Source: an uncultured bacterium (lineage in GTDB: Bacteria > Cyanobacteriota > Vampirovibrionia > Gastranaerophilales > Gastranaerophilaceae). Taken from it: a stretch of 64,000 nucleotides of DNA. Below are positions 33,668 to 43,675 of this stretch, piece by piece. Each line of letters begins with the position of its first letter. The stretch's first letter is position 1. The notes below the pieces were generated by a model. That model was given only the letters and a program-made list of their open reading frames with translations, was not told the origin of the DNA and did no database searches. The translations under genes were made by a program, and so were the position numbers. Location: the NCBI GenBank assembly GCA_903868125.1, contig CAIPUE010000023.1:105877-169876 (forward strand), written 5' to 3'.

Positions 33668-35347
33668 TTATTGAGGTGATTCTTTTACGCTTTCAAGTTG
33701 CAAAGTTACTGTTGTAAGGTCGCAAACCGAACTTGGCCCGAAATATTGAATAGCTCCGGGGAATTTATATTTATCATTAAGCGCCCAGTCTTCTCTGTTG
33801 TTTTCAAGCTTTTTAAACACAGAATCGTCCAGCTTCACAAGTGCTTTTTGAATAACAGGCTTGAATTCACCATGGCGTTTTTCCATATTCATCATCATGG
33901 TTAACGGAGTGCCGCCCGCAATCCATTTATCGGCGCTTTGGGTAAGATTTCTTATCGAAGATAAATATCCGGTCAAGCCAAAGTTAATAAGTGCAAAAGC
34001 GTTATAGCCAAGTGAGTAGCAATAATCCGCATCAAAATTTGAAGGGAAAGCACATCTGCCCTCATATCCGAAAAAGTGTGCTAATTCAGAGAATTTACCG
34101 ACATATTCACCTTGAGATTTCATTTCTTTAAGTCTCGTTTTAATCATTTCAATCAAAAGTTTTTCAGTATCAATCCTCGAAACCTGAACGTTTCCGTGAG
34201 GGTCTCTGTCCATTAACAATTGTGCTTTGATAAGCGCTGGCAAGGATTCAAACACTTTGGAATTGACTTCTTTTAATCTATTTTGAACAATTTCAAATTT
34301 TTCATGGCTAGAAGTCGCATTGTTAAAATCAATATCCTGTTCCAATTCGCCCATCAAATCATTCAAGTTCGCAATCATGGATTTCATTTCAGGAATAAAC
34401 TCGATTAAGCCCTCAGGAACAATGGCAATACCAAAATTTTTACCTTTAGCCGCGCGTTGGGAAATAATGTCGGACATATAATTTATAATATCGCTTAAAG
34501 ACATTTGCCTTTCTTCAACCTCTTCAGAAATAAGCGTTATGTTGGGTTGAGTTTGCAAAGCAGCCTCAAGCGCAACGTGAGAGGCACTTCTACCCATGAT
34601 TTTAATAAAATGCCAGTATTTTTTAGCGGAATTTGCATCCCTTTGAATATTTCCAATTAATTCAGCGTAAGTTTTAGTCGCCGTATCGAAACCGAAAGAG
34701 ATTTCAATCTGGTCGTTTTTTAAATCGCCGTCGATTGTCTTTGGACAGCCGATAACTTGAATTCCTGTGTCGTTTTCAACAAGCCATTCAGCCAAAAGAG
34801 CCGCATTTGTGTTGGAATCATCACCACCGATTATAATAACCGCCGAAATATCAAGCTTTTTACAAATTTCAAGTGATTTTTCAAACTGCTCTTGGGTTTC
34901 AAGTTTTGTTCTTCCCGAGCCGATTATGTCAAAACCGCCGGTATTTCTGTATTCATCAATCAATTCACCGCTGAATTCGATATATTTTCCGTCAATAATT
35001 CCCGCAGGCCCACCTAAAAATCCGTATAATTTGTTATTTGGATTTGCCTGTTTTAATGCATCATAAAGCCCTGCAATAACGTTATGTCCCCCTGGGGCTT
35101 GTCCGCCCGAAAGAATTACTCCGACATTCTTTACAGCGGAAACGTTTTCCTCGCCTGTTAATTCAAAAGTAATAATGGGCTTGCCGTAAGTATTTTGAAA
35201 CAGTTTTTGAATTTGCTCCTCATCTCTTATTGCCTTTGTGTTTTCGCCTTGAATAAATTTAAGTTTATTAACTCCTTCGCTCAATGAGCTGGGAAGTTTG
35301 GGCTGATATTTTAATCTTTCTATTTGAAGCGGTGATAATTCTTTCAT
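33668..35347 (-). CDS. pfp: Diphosphate--fructose-6-phosphate 1-phosphotransferase (PPi-PFK)
   Basis: Reversible PPi-dependent phosphofructokinase. The protein has 559 aa, the long plant-type/spirochete-type subfamily. [16 protein letters not shown] binds pyrophosphate, [12 protein letters not shown] has GGDD in place of the [20 protein letters not shown] is the PFP signature containing the catalytic Asp, and [11 protein letters not shown] binds the sugar phosphate. The PPi specificity call follows from GGDD and PKTIDGD. AAAAGGAAATAG precedes the ATG. The gene stands alone. Confidence 0.95.
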   Translation of the reverse strand: MKELSPLQIERLKYQPKLPSSLSEGVNKLKFIQGENTKAIRDEEQIQKLFQNTYGKPIITFELTGEENVSAVKNVGVILSGGQAPGGHNVIAGLYDALKQANPNNKLYGFLGGPAGIIDGKYIEFSGELIDEYRNTGGFDIIGSGRTKLETQEQFEKSLEICKKLDISAVIIIGGDDSNTNAALLAEWLVENDTGIQVIGCPKTIDGDLKNDQIEISFGFDTATKTYAELIGNIQRDANSAKKYWHFIKIMGRSASHVALEAALQTQPNITLISEEVEERQMSLSDIINYMSDIISQRAAKGKNFGIAIVPEGLIEFIPEMKSMIANLNDLMGELEQDIDFNNATSSHEKFEIVQNRLKEVNSKVFESLPALIKAQLLMDRDPHGNVQVSRIDTEKLLIEMIKTRLKEMKSQGEYVGKFSELAHFFGYEGRCAFPSNFDADYCYSLGYNAFALINFGLTGYLSSIRNLTQSADKWIAGGTPLTMMMNMEKRHGEFKPVIQKALVKLDDSVFKKLENNREDWALNDKYKFPGAIQYFGPSSVCDLTTVTLQLESVKESPQ

Positions 35348-35397
35348 ACTATTTCCTTTTTTTATGTAACAGATATAAATATTCTACATAAAAAAAA

Positions 35398-36192
35398 TTA
35401 TTTCATCAACAAAAGACTTCCCCAGATAAAGAAAATCCCCGATATTATTCCAAAAACAGAGTAATGACCATTCCCGTATTCTCTTGAAAGCGGTAAAATC
35501 GTATCAAACGAAATATAAACCATAATCCCCGCAACCGAAGCGAACAAAAAGCCTACCGCAAGTTGAGGTAAAAATGTTTGCAGTACAAATAAACCAATTA
35601 GCGCACCAATCGGTTCTGAAATTCCAGATAAGAAAGAATACCAAATTGCCAAACGTTTTTTTCCCGTCGCATGGTATATTGGAAGCGCAACGGCAATCCC
35701 TTCTGGAATATTATGTAACGCAATCGCAACAGCAACCGACAATCCTAAAGTTACATTTTGGGTGGTTACAAAAAAAGTTACCATGCCTTCGGGAAAATTA
35801 TGAATACAAATCGCAATCGCCGTCAGTAATCCTGCTCTTTTTATTTTTGAATGTTGAATGGTACACTGTTCCTGTGGGCAGAATAAATCTTCCGCTATAT
35901 GATCAGGTATAAAATAGTCGATTAAAATCGCTGTGATTATTCCGATGGCAAAACCTATAAATACCATCCAATCAGCATTATTAGGGAAATATTTGATTAG
36001 TAAACCATTTGCACCTGTCAAAATTTCAGTGAATGATAAAAATATCATTACCCCCGCAGAAAATCCCAAGCCAATCGATAGTCCTTTAATATTGGTTCGT
36101 TTTATAAAAAAGGTGAAACATCCGCCCACAACAGTTGCCAAACCGGCGAATAAAGTCATCAATAAAGCTATTTTATAATTTGCGGGAAACAC
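35398..36192 (-). CDS. zupT: ZIP-family zinc transporter, ZupT-like
   Basis: Imports Zn2+ and other divalent metals. The protein has 264 aa and eight predicted membrane segments. The paired metal motifs are HNFPEGM (helix 4) and HNIPEGIAVALPI (helix 5), the family hallmark, with a cytoplasmic loop containing CPQEQCTIQHSKI, possibly metal binding. It lies 51 bp upstream of pfp in the same direction; the start follows AGGTGTTTCC with no strong ribosome site. No Zur or Fur site recognised. Confidence 0.9.
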   Translation of the reverse strand: MFPANYKIALLMTLFAGLATVVGGCFTFFIKRTNIKGLSIGLGFSAGVMIFLSFTEILTGANGLLIKYFPNNADWMVFIGFAIGIITAILIDYFIPDHIAEDLFCPQEQCTIQHSKIKRAGLLTAIAICIHNFPEGMVTFFVTTQNVTLGLSVAVAIALHNIPEGIAVALPIYHATGKKRLAIWYSFLSGISEPIGALIGLFVLQTFLPQLAVGFLFASVAGIMVYISFDTILPLSREYGNGHYSVFGIISGIFFIWGSLLLMK

Positions 36193-36236
36193 CTGTACCT
36201 CAATATCTTCTACAAATATTATTCTACTACAAAAAG

Positions 36237-36290
36237 AGTGAACGGCAAAGGGTGAGAGGTGAGAGGTGAATTACGAGTGAGCAGTAAACT
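36237..36290 (+). repeat. Heptad-repeat block
   Basis: Units of GTGAACG, GCAAAGG, GTGAGAG, GTGAGAG, GTGAATT follow in a 7-bp register between zupT and the BI-1 gene. Only the left-arm type is present. Confidence 0.65.
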
Positions 36291-37019
36291 CTATCTGTCT
36301 CTCAACTTAGCCAAAAGGTTTAAAATTTCGATATAAAGCCACACGAGAGTTACCATCAGCCCGAAAGCGCCATACCACTCGTAACTTTTGCCAAGCATGT
36401 TTTGTGCTCCGCGTTCGATAAAATCAAAATCGATTATTAAATTTAAAGCAGCAATACCCACAACAACAATACTAAATCCTATACCAATTGAGCTTGAGGT
36501 GAATATTTGAGGTATTTGTAATCCGAAAAATGACCCGATTAAGTTGATTAAATAAATTCCCGCGATAGATAATGTTGAGATAAATAAAACACTTCTGAAC
36601 TTATCCGTGCATTTTATTGCACCTATTCTATAGAGAAAAAGCAGTGAAAATAAAGCCGCAAAAGTGCAACCTATTGCCTGAATTGCAATTCCGGGATAAG
36701 CTTTCTCAAACATAGCCGAAATTCCACCCAATAAAAGCCCCTCGGACGCTGCATAAATAGGTGCAGCGATGTTTATAACTTTTCTATTAAACATAATTAC
36801 TATAAATGAGATTATACTCGTGACAAACCCAACTGCACCAAGCATCATGGCTTTATCTGTGTAACCTTTGAAGAACAAATCCCAAACGGCGAAACTTGAT
36901 ACCAATAAAAGGGCGAATAAAATAAAAGTTTTGTTAATTGCACCATTAACCGTCATTGGTTCAGAATCTAATATTGTTTCTCTTTCGACTACATTTTGAT
37001 TAAACACAGGGTTCGGCAT
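36291..37019 (-). CDS. Bax inhibitor-1/YccA family membrane protein
   Basis: The protein has 242 aa with seven predicted membrane segments after a soluble N-terminus (1-28). The blocks YAASEGLLLGGISAMFE and DFDFIERGAQNMLGKSYEWY GAFGLMVTLVWLYIEILNL are typical of the YccA-type BI-1 (BaxI_1) group, thought to act as pH-sensitive Ca2+ leak channels. AAATAAGGAGG precedes the ATG. It is divergent from the ABC exporter. Confidence 0.88.
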   Translation of the reverse strand: MPNPVFNQNVVERETILDSEPMTVNGAINKTFILFALLLVSSFAVWDLFFKGYTDKAMMLGAVGFVTSIISFIVIMFNRKVINIAAPIYAASEGLLLGGISAMFEKAYPGIAIQAIGCTFAALFSLLFLYRIGAIKCTDKFRSVLFISTLSIAGIYLINLIGSFFGLQIPQIFTSSSIGIGFSIVVVGIAALNLIIDFDFIERGAQNMLGKSYEWYGAFGLMVTLVWLYIEILNLLAKLRDR

Positions 37020-37086
37020 GATTTCCTCCTTATTTATTTACAATTTCATTATACAACAATTATATTTTTTGTGATAAATTAATCTT

Positions 37087-38895
37087 ATGTATGTTGAAAA
37101 TTTTATTAAATTTATAAAATGTTATGGTAAAGGTCGTAAACTTAAACTTTTCGGCTTTTTTATATTTTCTTTAATCGCAGGTGCGTTAGAGTTTTTGGGG
37201 ATTGCTTTAATATATCCGTTTATTTTGTTGATAATTAAGCCCGAAAGCGTCATTCATACAAAATATTATTCTGATTTCGCTAATTGTTTTCATGTGCATA
37301 ATGTGTTGATAAATGCCTTTATATTAGGTTTTATTGTTATGTGTTTGTTTATTATAAAGAATTTGTTTATGATTTATTGTTTGTATGTACAAAATAAATT
37401 CATAAACAATTGGAAACTTGCAATAAGTAAGAAATTTATGTATTATTACCTATTTTCACCCTATAAAAATTCTCTAAACACTTCACCGTCTGAAAAAATT
37501 TACAATCTGACTTTTTTAGTAAATCAAACACTAGACGGATTTATATTCCGTTTAATGACTTTTGTTACGAATATCGTAATTGTAGTAATGATTTTGGGAT
37601 TATTGTTTATGAAATTTGCTTTTGCAGCATTTGTAACGTGTATTTTTGTCTTTTTTAGTATGCTTTTTCAGAGTAAAATATTTAAGGCAAAAATAAAAGA
37701 AATTTCTCAAAAACTTTTTAAGCTATCATCTTTAAATAATGAAAAAACGATGGAAAGCATTAATAATTTAAAAGAAATAAAAATATTGTCAGCTGAAAAT
37801 TATTTTTATAATGAATATAACATCACACAAAAGGAGTTTACTCAAATTCTTTTTGAGAACAATTTTTACGGTGCAATTCCGCCTTATATGATTGAAACGT
37901 TGGCAGTTTTATCATTATTTTTACTGGCTTGGCTTATTTCTTTTCAAAATATTGACAACACATCATGGATGATTGCTTCTTATGCAATTGTTGTGGCGGC
38001 AGTTTTCAGAATTGCACCGGCTATGAATAGAATTCAATCTTCAATAAATGCGATTAATACGTCACGTGATTTTGTAAAAACAATGATAATGGAATATAAA
38101 AATAAGGATTTAGATTTTATTGAAGAAAAAGTTGATTTTAATATTGAGTTTAAAGACAGTATAAAGTTGAAAAATATTTATTTTTCTTACAGAAAAGAAC
38201 CGGTTGTCAAGGATTTGAGCTTGGAGATAAAAAAAGGTGAATTTGTTGGCGTAATAGGACTTTCAGGAGCAGGCAAAAGCACTCTTGCTGATATTATAAT
38301 GGGGCTTTTACCAGTGGATAGCGGTGAAGTAGTTGTGGATGATATTGAGCTTAATTATAAAAATTTTAGTGCTTTAAGAAAACTGATAGGCTATGTTCCA
38401 CAACAAATAAATATTTTGGACGGATCATTTAAGCGAAATGTAGCATGGGGTATCGATGAAAAAGACATTGATGAAGAAAAAGTTATTGAGGTTTTAAAAA
38501 GAGCTCAATTATACGATTTTGTAAATGGATTCGAAAATGGAATAAATTCAAAAGCAATCGTTGGTTATACGGGTATTTCTCAAGGTCAAAAACAACGATT
38601 AGCAATAGCTAGAGCATTATACAGAGACCCTGCAATCTTAATTTTTGATGAGGCTACTTCGTCATTGGATGTTGAAACGGAGCATTTGATAACTAAAATG
38701 TTGGACTCTCTAAGGGGAGAAAAAACGATTATCGCTATAGCGCATAGGCTTTCGACTTTGAAAAGTTGTGATAGATTAATTTACTTAAAAGCGGGTAAGC
38801 TTGAGGATTCGGGTACGTTTGAAGAGTTGTTAACAAGGCAAGCGGAGTTTGAAAAAATGGTAAACTTGTCAAGCTTGCGTGTTCCTACTGATTAA
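37087..38895 (+). CDS. ABC exporter, ATPase-permease fusion (PglK/MsbA-like)
   Basis: The protein has 602 aa: a six-helix membrane domain (about 1-330) and a C-terminal ATPase. Walker A is GLSGAGKS, the Q-loop GYVPQQ, the signature ISQGQKQR, Walker B LIFDEATSSLD and the H-loop IAHRLST, all intact. The N-terminal half (GALEFLGIALIYPFILLI) resembles PglK-type lipid-linked oligosaccharide flippases, so a cell-envelope lipid-sugar substrate is plausible but unproven. TAAATT ends 6 bp before the ATG and no ribosome site is visible, a further leaderless candidate. Confidence 0.88.
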   Translation: MYVENFIKFIKCYGKGRKLKLFGFFIFSLIAGALEFLGIALIYPFILLIIKPESVIHTKYYSDFANCFHVHNVLINAFILGFIVMCLFIIKNLFMIYCLYVQNKFINNWKLAISKKFMYYYLFSPYKNSLNTSPSEKIYNLTFLVNQTLDGFIFRLMTFVTNIVIVVMILGLLFMKFAFAAFVTCIFVFFSMLFQSKIFKAKIKEISQKLFKLSSLNNEKTMESINNLKEIKILSAENYFYNEYNITQKEFTQILFENNFYGAIPPYMIETLAVLSLFLLAWLISFQNIDNTSWMIASYAIVVAAVFRIAPAMNRIQSSINAINTSRDFVKTMIMEYKNKDLDFIEEKVDFNIEFKDSIKLKNIYFSYRKEPVVKDLSLEIKKGEFVGVIGLSGAGKSTLADIIMGLLPVDSGEVVVDDIELNYKNFSALRKLIGYVPQQINILDGSFKRNVAWGIDEKDIDEEKVIEVLKRAQLYDFVNGFENGINSKAIVGYTGISQGQKQRLAIARALYRDPAILIFDEATSSLDVETEHLITKMLDSLRGEKTIIAIAHRLSTLKSCDRLIYLKAGKLEDSGTFEELLTRQAEFEKMVNLSSLRVPTD

Positions 38896-38920
38896 GAATG
38901 TAGGAATTAAAAAAAAAGAC

Positions 38921-38948
38921 TTTACAAGAGAAATTTTTTTGATAGAAT
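38921..38948 (+). promoter_or_regulatory. tRNA-Asn promoter
   Basis: TTTACA (38921-38926), a 16-bp spacer and TAGAAT (38943-38948) would start transcription near 38955, four bases before the mature tRNA. TATAAT at 38954-38959 overlaps the tRNA 5' end and cannot serve it. Confidence 0.55.
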
Positions 38949-38958
38949 AAGGATATAA

Positions 38959-39030
38959 TCCTCAGTAGCTCAATGGCGGAGCAACCGGCTGTTAACCGGT
39001 AGGCTGTTGGTTCGAGTCCAACCTGGGGAG
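38959..39030 (+). tRNA. tRNA-Asn (anticodon GTT)
   Basis: The cloverleaf is complete. The acceptor arm TCCTCAG pairs with CTGGGGA (one T-G pair), with discriminator G. The anticodon arm ACCGG-CTGTTAA-CCGGT carries GTT at 38991-38993, and the T arm is TTGG-TTCGAGT-CCAA. CCA is not encoded. A T7 run follows directly and can terminate transcription. Confidence 0.95.
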
Positions 39031-39228
39031 TTTTTTTATGCCTTTTTTAATATGGTTGAAGTTATTTATTAGTCTTTGTTCTCAGAGTTCTAATTTTTTA
39101 GTAAAATTTAGGTTTCATTTTAACTTTCAAGTTATATCTATCTTTTAGAGCTCGAGCCTGATGGATCCTATTGTTAATTTTTATTCACATTTAAGCAATT
39201 TATTTTATGTATGGTTTTTTTGATTCTT

Positions 39229-39831
39229 ATGATTAATTTAAATTTATATAAGCATGATATAAAAACAAATATTTCAAAAAATATTTGTTTTACTGGTGCT
39301 GAAAGATTGCTACCAAACAAGCAATACCCTAAAAAGTTAATAAAGTTGATAGTTCTAGACATAGACGGCACTATTTCTGATAGAGCTACAAATGCTATAA
39401 ATCCTGAAATTAAGGCTGCTATACAATCTGTTATTAATAAAGGTATCAAAGTAATTTTAAATACAGGAAGAGACTACGATGAAGCATTAATCATTGCAAA
39501 AGAGCTTAATGTAGATACCCCAATTATTTGTAATTACGGAAAATATATTAAGCATAATCGTAAGTTAATTTATGAAAATCCAAGCAATCAAGTAGATTTG
39601 AAAGGCGACTCTTTAGAATATATTGCGAATATTTGGGGGATTAAAAAAGAGAATATTATGGCTATTGGCAACGATGTAGAAGATATTAGTATGTTTACGA
39701 AATCAGGAACATCTGTGTTGATTGAAGGGAGTAGTTACATTAATGATATTAAACCTTTTGCCCATTATATAGTAGATAATTTTAATAAATCTGGTGTCGC
39801 ATTAGCTATCAAGAAACTTATCTTAGAATAA
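39229..39831 (+). CDS. HAD-family phosphatase (Cof-type) lacking its cap domain
   Basis: The protein has 200 aa. Motif I LDIDGTISD (nucleophile D44, general acid D46), motif II NTGRDYDEAL, and motif IV IGNDVEDISMF are present, so the HAD core is intact. Cof-type enzymes have a cap of about 100 residues between NYGKYI-type and motif III sequence; here about 20 residues join them, so the C2 cap is gone. The N-terminus carries an NICFTGAERLL extension before the HAD core, similar to tags on other proteins here. No ribosome site; ATG 39211 is an alternative. It could be a degraded gene with the frame kept by chance. Confidence 0.65.
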   Translation: MINLNLYKHDIKTNISKNICFTGAERLLPNKQYPKKLIKLIVLDIDGTISDRATNAINPEIKAAIQSVINKGIKVILNTGRDYDEALIIAKELNVDTPIICNYGKYIKHNRKLIYENPSNQVDLKGDSLEYIANIWGIKKENIMAIGNDVEDISMFTKSGTSVLIEGSSYINDIKPFAHYIVDNFNKSGVALAIKKLILE

Positions 39832-40116
39832 TTATTTTTGATAATATAATTTAATGTTATAACTAAACTCCTCATCCAACGAAAAGTTGTGTAGAACACC
39901 CAGTCCAATGAGTATTTTTGTTATATAATCTTTTTATTTAAGGAGGCGATTTCTCGGCTTAATGCCAACCTTTTAATGTTTTGTTGGGTAAATAACACCA
40001 ATAGAAAAATTATCTTTTAGTAAATAGCGTTTGTGCCCCTTAATTTATAAACAAAGACGCTTGCGAAGTATTTAACCTCAAAGAGTAATAGGGCTTAATG
40101 GTATATTTTAAACTGA

Positions 40117-42747
40117 TTAAAATACAATTTTCACTTGTGTTTCTTGAAGTCGCTTTAGCATATCTATTGCTTGTTTTTTCTTCTTCTCAATGTCTTGATA
40201 TTTTTTTGAAATTTCTTTTTGTTTGTCCAAATCAAAAGAACCGTCATTTTTTACAGGGATCGAAATTGTTATTTTTTTTATATTCCCGATGGAGGCTCTG
40301 TAAGAACGCGAAAAGCCCATTTTTTCTCCCTCTATATATAACATATAAGAAATAAATTTCATATCGATTAGAGGATTCTTACATCGCAAAATGCCACAAT
40401 GATCGGTTGGAACGAATGTTGTGTTTAAAGGGATATGACGAGTAACCCAATTTCCATCAATGCCCCATATAACGGAATCTACTTCAAATGTTTTGATAGA
40501 TAGATTGCTAACCCACCCAAAAGGTTCAAATACATTGGCACTATATGCAGGATATAGCCCTTTTTCTTTATTATGTAGCTCTTTTTTTGTAATTCGTTCC
40601 CCAATTTCTACGCTAAATAAATTTTCATCTGCTAATTCTACAGTTTTAAATTTAATTTCGGTGTTAAGTTCCTTTAAACTATTTGTCTTTTGTTTGGAAA
40701 AATCGAGGATAGAATTCCCAATTTCTTTTAACAAACCACTAAAATCATCTTCCGTTATCTCTGAAATACTATCTGTTATTCCTAAGTTTTTCTTTTCTTC
40801 ATCTGACCAATCTCGATCTATTAACCAATGTTGTTGCTCAAATTTAGAGATATCTTGAATTTTACATCTCAAATCCTCAGTATTAAAATCATTTGGAATA
40901 GCCATAAATTGCCTATATAATTTTGACATTGATGTTAAATTATTTTCTTCTATTTCAAAGCGTTTTGCGTCTTTTGTTTCACCTATTTCTGATATAAGAT
41001 AGGTAAAAACTGGCGTTGTTTGCTTCGTTGGCTTATTTTTTTTCTTTAAAGCCAAAATATATGTCTTTTTAGGTGTAGCGAAAAAAGTTCTTGAAGGCAA
41101 AGAAATAATGGCATTAATGTAACATTTATCTATAATAGTATCTCTTAATTTTTTATTTGCTTGCTTATGCAATAATCCATCGGGGATTATTACGAATGTT
41201 TGACCATTTGGCTTTAATGCATTTATTATCCACTCTAAAGCTAATCCTTCTAATCCTTGAGCATTAGATGGATACATGTGGGATAGTCCTTTATCATTAA
41301 TCTCTTTTTTTACAGTATCAGTTCCACTTGTAACATAAGGAGGATTTGTGATAATAAGGTCAAAATATTCTTTATGGCTATCGAGCCCAAATGTTCCTAA
41401 ATTTGTTTTTAATAGGTGAAACACTTTATTAAATGCTTTCTCGGAAAATTCTTTCATACAATTAGTATTTTTAACTAGCAAATCTGAGAAATATATTAAC
41501 ATATTAGCCTTAGCTAAGATGATTGTCCTTTCATCATCTTTTTCATCTGAGCCTTTATCATATCCTACTAATTCAACTTTAGGAGCAATAATTTCATTTA
41601 TGGGCTTAAATTGTTCTTTAATTTTTGGGATTTGATTTATTAATTCAAGTAAAAATCCGCCAACGCCACAAAAAGGATCACAAATTTTAGCATTTTCAGA
41701 AATACTTTCAGGATTAATCATATTGATAATTGAAATAACAACATTTCTTGGTGTAAAATATTGACCTAACGCTGATATACCAGCAGATTGCCTTAAGAAA
41801 CTCTCATATAGCCTTGTTTTAAACTGCTTATCAATGTTTTTAAATGAACCGTATTTTTTATCATATGTGGCAAATTCGGATAAAACTATCTGAAATAAGT
41901 TAGCTTGAGCTAAATTAGGCTCTCCTCTTTCATTAACAAAAATTGTACCATTTATTACAGTAGTACCATCACTCCCTTTCGGAAACATTTTACGAATTCT
42001 ATCTCTGATGTTGTTTGCATAAGTTTCTAATGCTAAATTCTTATCTTTTTGGCTTAATTCATATATATGGGAAAAAGACAATGTATCCTGTAATATTCCT
42101 AAATCTGATAGAAATTTAAAAATAAAAATTTCTACAACATTGTATAAACATTTTTCAGGTTCTTTCCCCGTGCTTATCCATATTTTTTGCCAAACATTAT
42201 TTGCAAGATTTTGTGGGTTTAAAATTACTTCTGGTTTTAATTGGGCATTATCATCTATATTATCAAATTTTTGTATTAAGCTTGCTAATTCCCTTTGGCT
42301 CTCTTGTGTTAAACTATTTTCAGTTATTTGGGGAACTTGCAAATTATATCTTAAAACATTTCCCGATTCATCTTGGATTATATCTTTGTTTGCATTAAAC
42401 CAATAAGTGTTTATGCCATCACAAGCACATATAACATTGCATCCTAATAATTTTGCCAATTTAAAATACCAATCGGTTATTACAGCCAAAGCTTCCTTTT
42501 CGTTGCTAATTTTTCCATCTTTTTTATATTCAATGAGGACTTTAACTGTATTTTTACCTTTTAATAATATCCCATCGGGTTTATTTTGAGATAAATTAGT
42601 GTATGTTTTATCAGGTAATATCCCAGCTTTTTTTAGTTGCGAAACATTAGTTGCACCAATTTTTATATAATGGTAATCATCATGTATTTGGAAATCAAAT
42701 CCTCCGCAACATAATTCCTCACTTGTTTTTTTATATATAAAAGCCAC
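40117..42747 (-). CDS. Single-chain type IIG-like restriction-modification enzyme
   Basis: The protein has 876 aa from a GTG start (GGAG upstream). The N-terminal nuclease-like domain has KPDG (D58) and IEYKK (E73, K75), a PD-x14-ExK core. A helical connector is followed by an N6-adenine methyltransferase: DPFCGVGGF (357-365, SAM) and TNPPY (467-471, catalytic). The C-terminal part (from about 690) looks like a type I HsdS half-subunit target recognition domain ending in a coiled coil (KEISKKYQDIEKKKKQAIDM). One polypeptide could therefore cut, methylate and recognise DNA. No separate hsdR/hsdS is present. It lies in an accessory stretch after tRNA-Asn. Confidence 0.85.
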   Translation of the reverse strand: MAFIYKKTSEELCCGGFDFQIHDDYHYIKIGATNVSQLKKAGILPDKTYTNLSQNKPDGILLKGKNTVKVLIEYKKDGKISNEKEALAVITDWYFKLAKLLGCNVICACDGINTYWFNANKDIIQDESGNVLRYNLQVPQITENSLTQESQRELASLIQKFDNIDDNAQLKPEVILNPQNLANNVWQKIWISTGKEPEKCLYNVVEIFIFKFLSDLGILQDTLSFSHIYELSQKDKNLALETYANNIRDRIRKMFPKGSDGTTVINGTIFVNERGEPNLAQANLFQIVLSEFATYDKKYGSFKNIDKQFKTRLYESFLRQSAGISALGQYFTPRNVVISIINMINPESISENAKICDPFCGVGGFLLELINQIPKIKEQFKPINEIIAPKVELVGYDKGSDEKDDERTIILAKANMLIYFSDLLVKNTNCMKEFSEKAFNKVFHLLKTNLGTFGLDSHKEYFDLIITNPPYVTSGTDTVKKEINDKGLSHMYPSNAQGLEGLALEWIINALKPNGQTFVIIPDGLLHKQANKKLRDTIIDKCYINAIISLPSRTFFATPKKTYILALKKKNKPTKQTTPVFTYLISEIGETKDAKRFEIEENNLTSMSKLYRQFMAIPNDFNTEDLRCKIQDISKFEQQHWLIDRDWSDEEKKNLGITDSISEITEDDFSGLLKEIGNSILDFSKQKTNSLKELNTEIKFKTVELADENLFSVEIGERITKKELHNKEKGLYPAYSANVFEPFGWVSNLSIKTFEVDSVIWGIDGNWVTRHIPLNTTFVPTDHCGILRCKNPLIDMKFISYMLYIEGEKMGFSRSYRASIGNIKKITISIPVKNDGSFDLDKQKEISKKYQDIEKKKKQAIDMLKRLQETQVKIVF

Positions 42748-43276
42748 TATAATTTATCTCCATAAGTCTTTCGTTTTTAGTAATCAAATTTTTGTACTGT
42801 TAGGAATAACGAAAGAAAATAGCTGAAAGTTTATTGTTTAAGGATAAAAATCGGTCATCTAAAGTAGATAGATCTATGTCATTTCTTTAAAAATAATACA
42901 AATTTTTTACCCCTCCTCCCTTTTTGCAATTTGTGGTTTACTTTCAGAACAAAGAGGGGAGGTCGGGATGCTATATACTTATACAAGGTTTATTAATTAA
43001 ACTTTGGGTTATTTCTATTATTGTACAAGCCAAGTCTCCGTGTACCGCAAAGTTGTGAATAGCGTGCAACAAAGGGAGTTTTTTTATACAGCAACCATAA
43101 TTCCAAACAAATTATAGGGTGAAATATAGGTAGAAATTAATTCTTTACCTTTTAAAATAGAGTTCTGAAGTACAGCATTTAGTATTTCTGTTTTCTCTGA
43201 ATGATTTAATCATAAATATTCTTTTTTACGTTTACTCAATTTATGCTATAATCTTAAAAAAGAAATGGAGGAAGTT
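42748..43276. other. Non-coding accessory spacer
   Basis: This 529-bp stretch has no intact gene. It contains an inverted repeat (CCTCCCTTTTTG near 42918 and CAAAGAGGGGAGG at about 42951-42963), a possible recombinase remnant at 43084-43209, and at the right end the promoter region and GGAGG of the next gene. Confidence 0.6.
43084..43209 (-). pseudogene. Possible C-terminal remnant of a large serine recombinase
   Basis: An open 41-residue stretch without a start codon reads HSEKTEILNAVLQNSILKGK then ELISTYISPYNLFG. This resembles the extreme C-terminus of large serine recombinases (EKREIL-x2-VLSN-x2-LKDGKL-x6-PFDLF) in order and spacing. The upstream part is missing; the neighbouring gene promoter begins there. 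The match is from memory on a short segment. Confidence 0.35.
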
Positions 43277-43675
43277 ATGAAAGAAAAAGCGGTTAATTAT
43301 TATAAACAGGGATATTCATGTTCGGAGAGCGTTGTACAGGCAGCAATAGACAAAAATTTGTGCGACAAGAGTTTACTCGCAGTGGCAACAGTGTTTTCTG
43401 GCGGGATGTCATCAGGTTGTATCTGCGGAGCGGTTGCAGGGGCACAAATGGTTTTAGGTGCAAATTTCGGCAAAAATAATGATTGTTCAAACGAAGAAAC
43501 AGCACGTGCAAAAGCAAAAGAATTTGTTGAGGGGTTTAAAATGAAACGCAAAGCCACATGTTGCAAGGTTTTATCAGCAGGCTATGATTTTCAGAGTGCA
43601 GAAAGAAAACAAAATTGTGCTTTATTGGTTGAAGAATGTAGCGAAATTTTAGAAGATCTCGTTGGGAAAAATTAA
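43277..43675 (+). CDS. C_GCAxxG_C_C family protein
   Basis: The protein has 132 aa. The conserved cysteine pattern of the family is visible: YSCSESV, SSGCICGAVAGAQMVLG (the C-x-CGAxxG core) and later ATCCKVL with a final CALLVEECSEI. The family is redox-like and of unknown function. ATG 43277 is chosen because GGAGG lies 5 bp upstream; the ATG at 43265 would place that GGAGG inside the gene. It is followed by crcB with overlapping TAATG. Confidence 0.85.
   Translation: MKEKAVNYYKQGYSCSESVVQAAIDKNLCDKSLLAVATVFSGGMSSGCICGAVAGAQMVLGANFGKNNDCSNEETARAKAKEFVEGFKMKRKATCCKVLSAGYDFQSAERKQNCALLVEECSEILEDLVGKN

Noticed and set aside
40098..40858. Plus-strand frames opposite the restriction enzyme
   Set aside because: They are antisense to a gene with intact methylase motifs and have no ribosome sites.
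42918..42963. CCTCCC/GGGGAGG inverted repeat as a terminator
   Set aside because: The arms are imperfect, the loop is long and no T-run follows; kept only as a note in the spacer entry.
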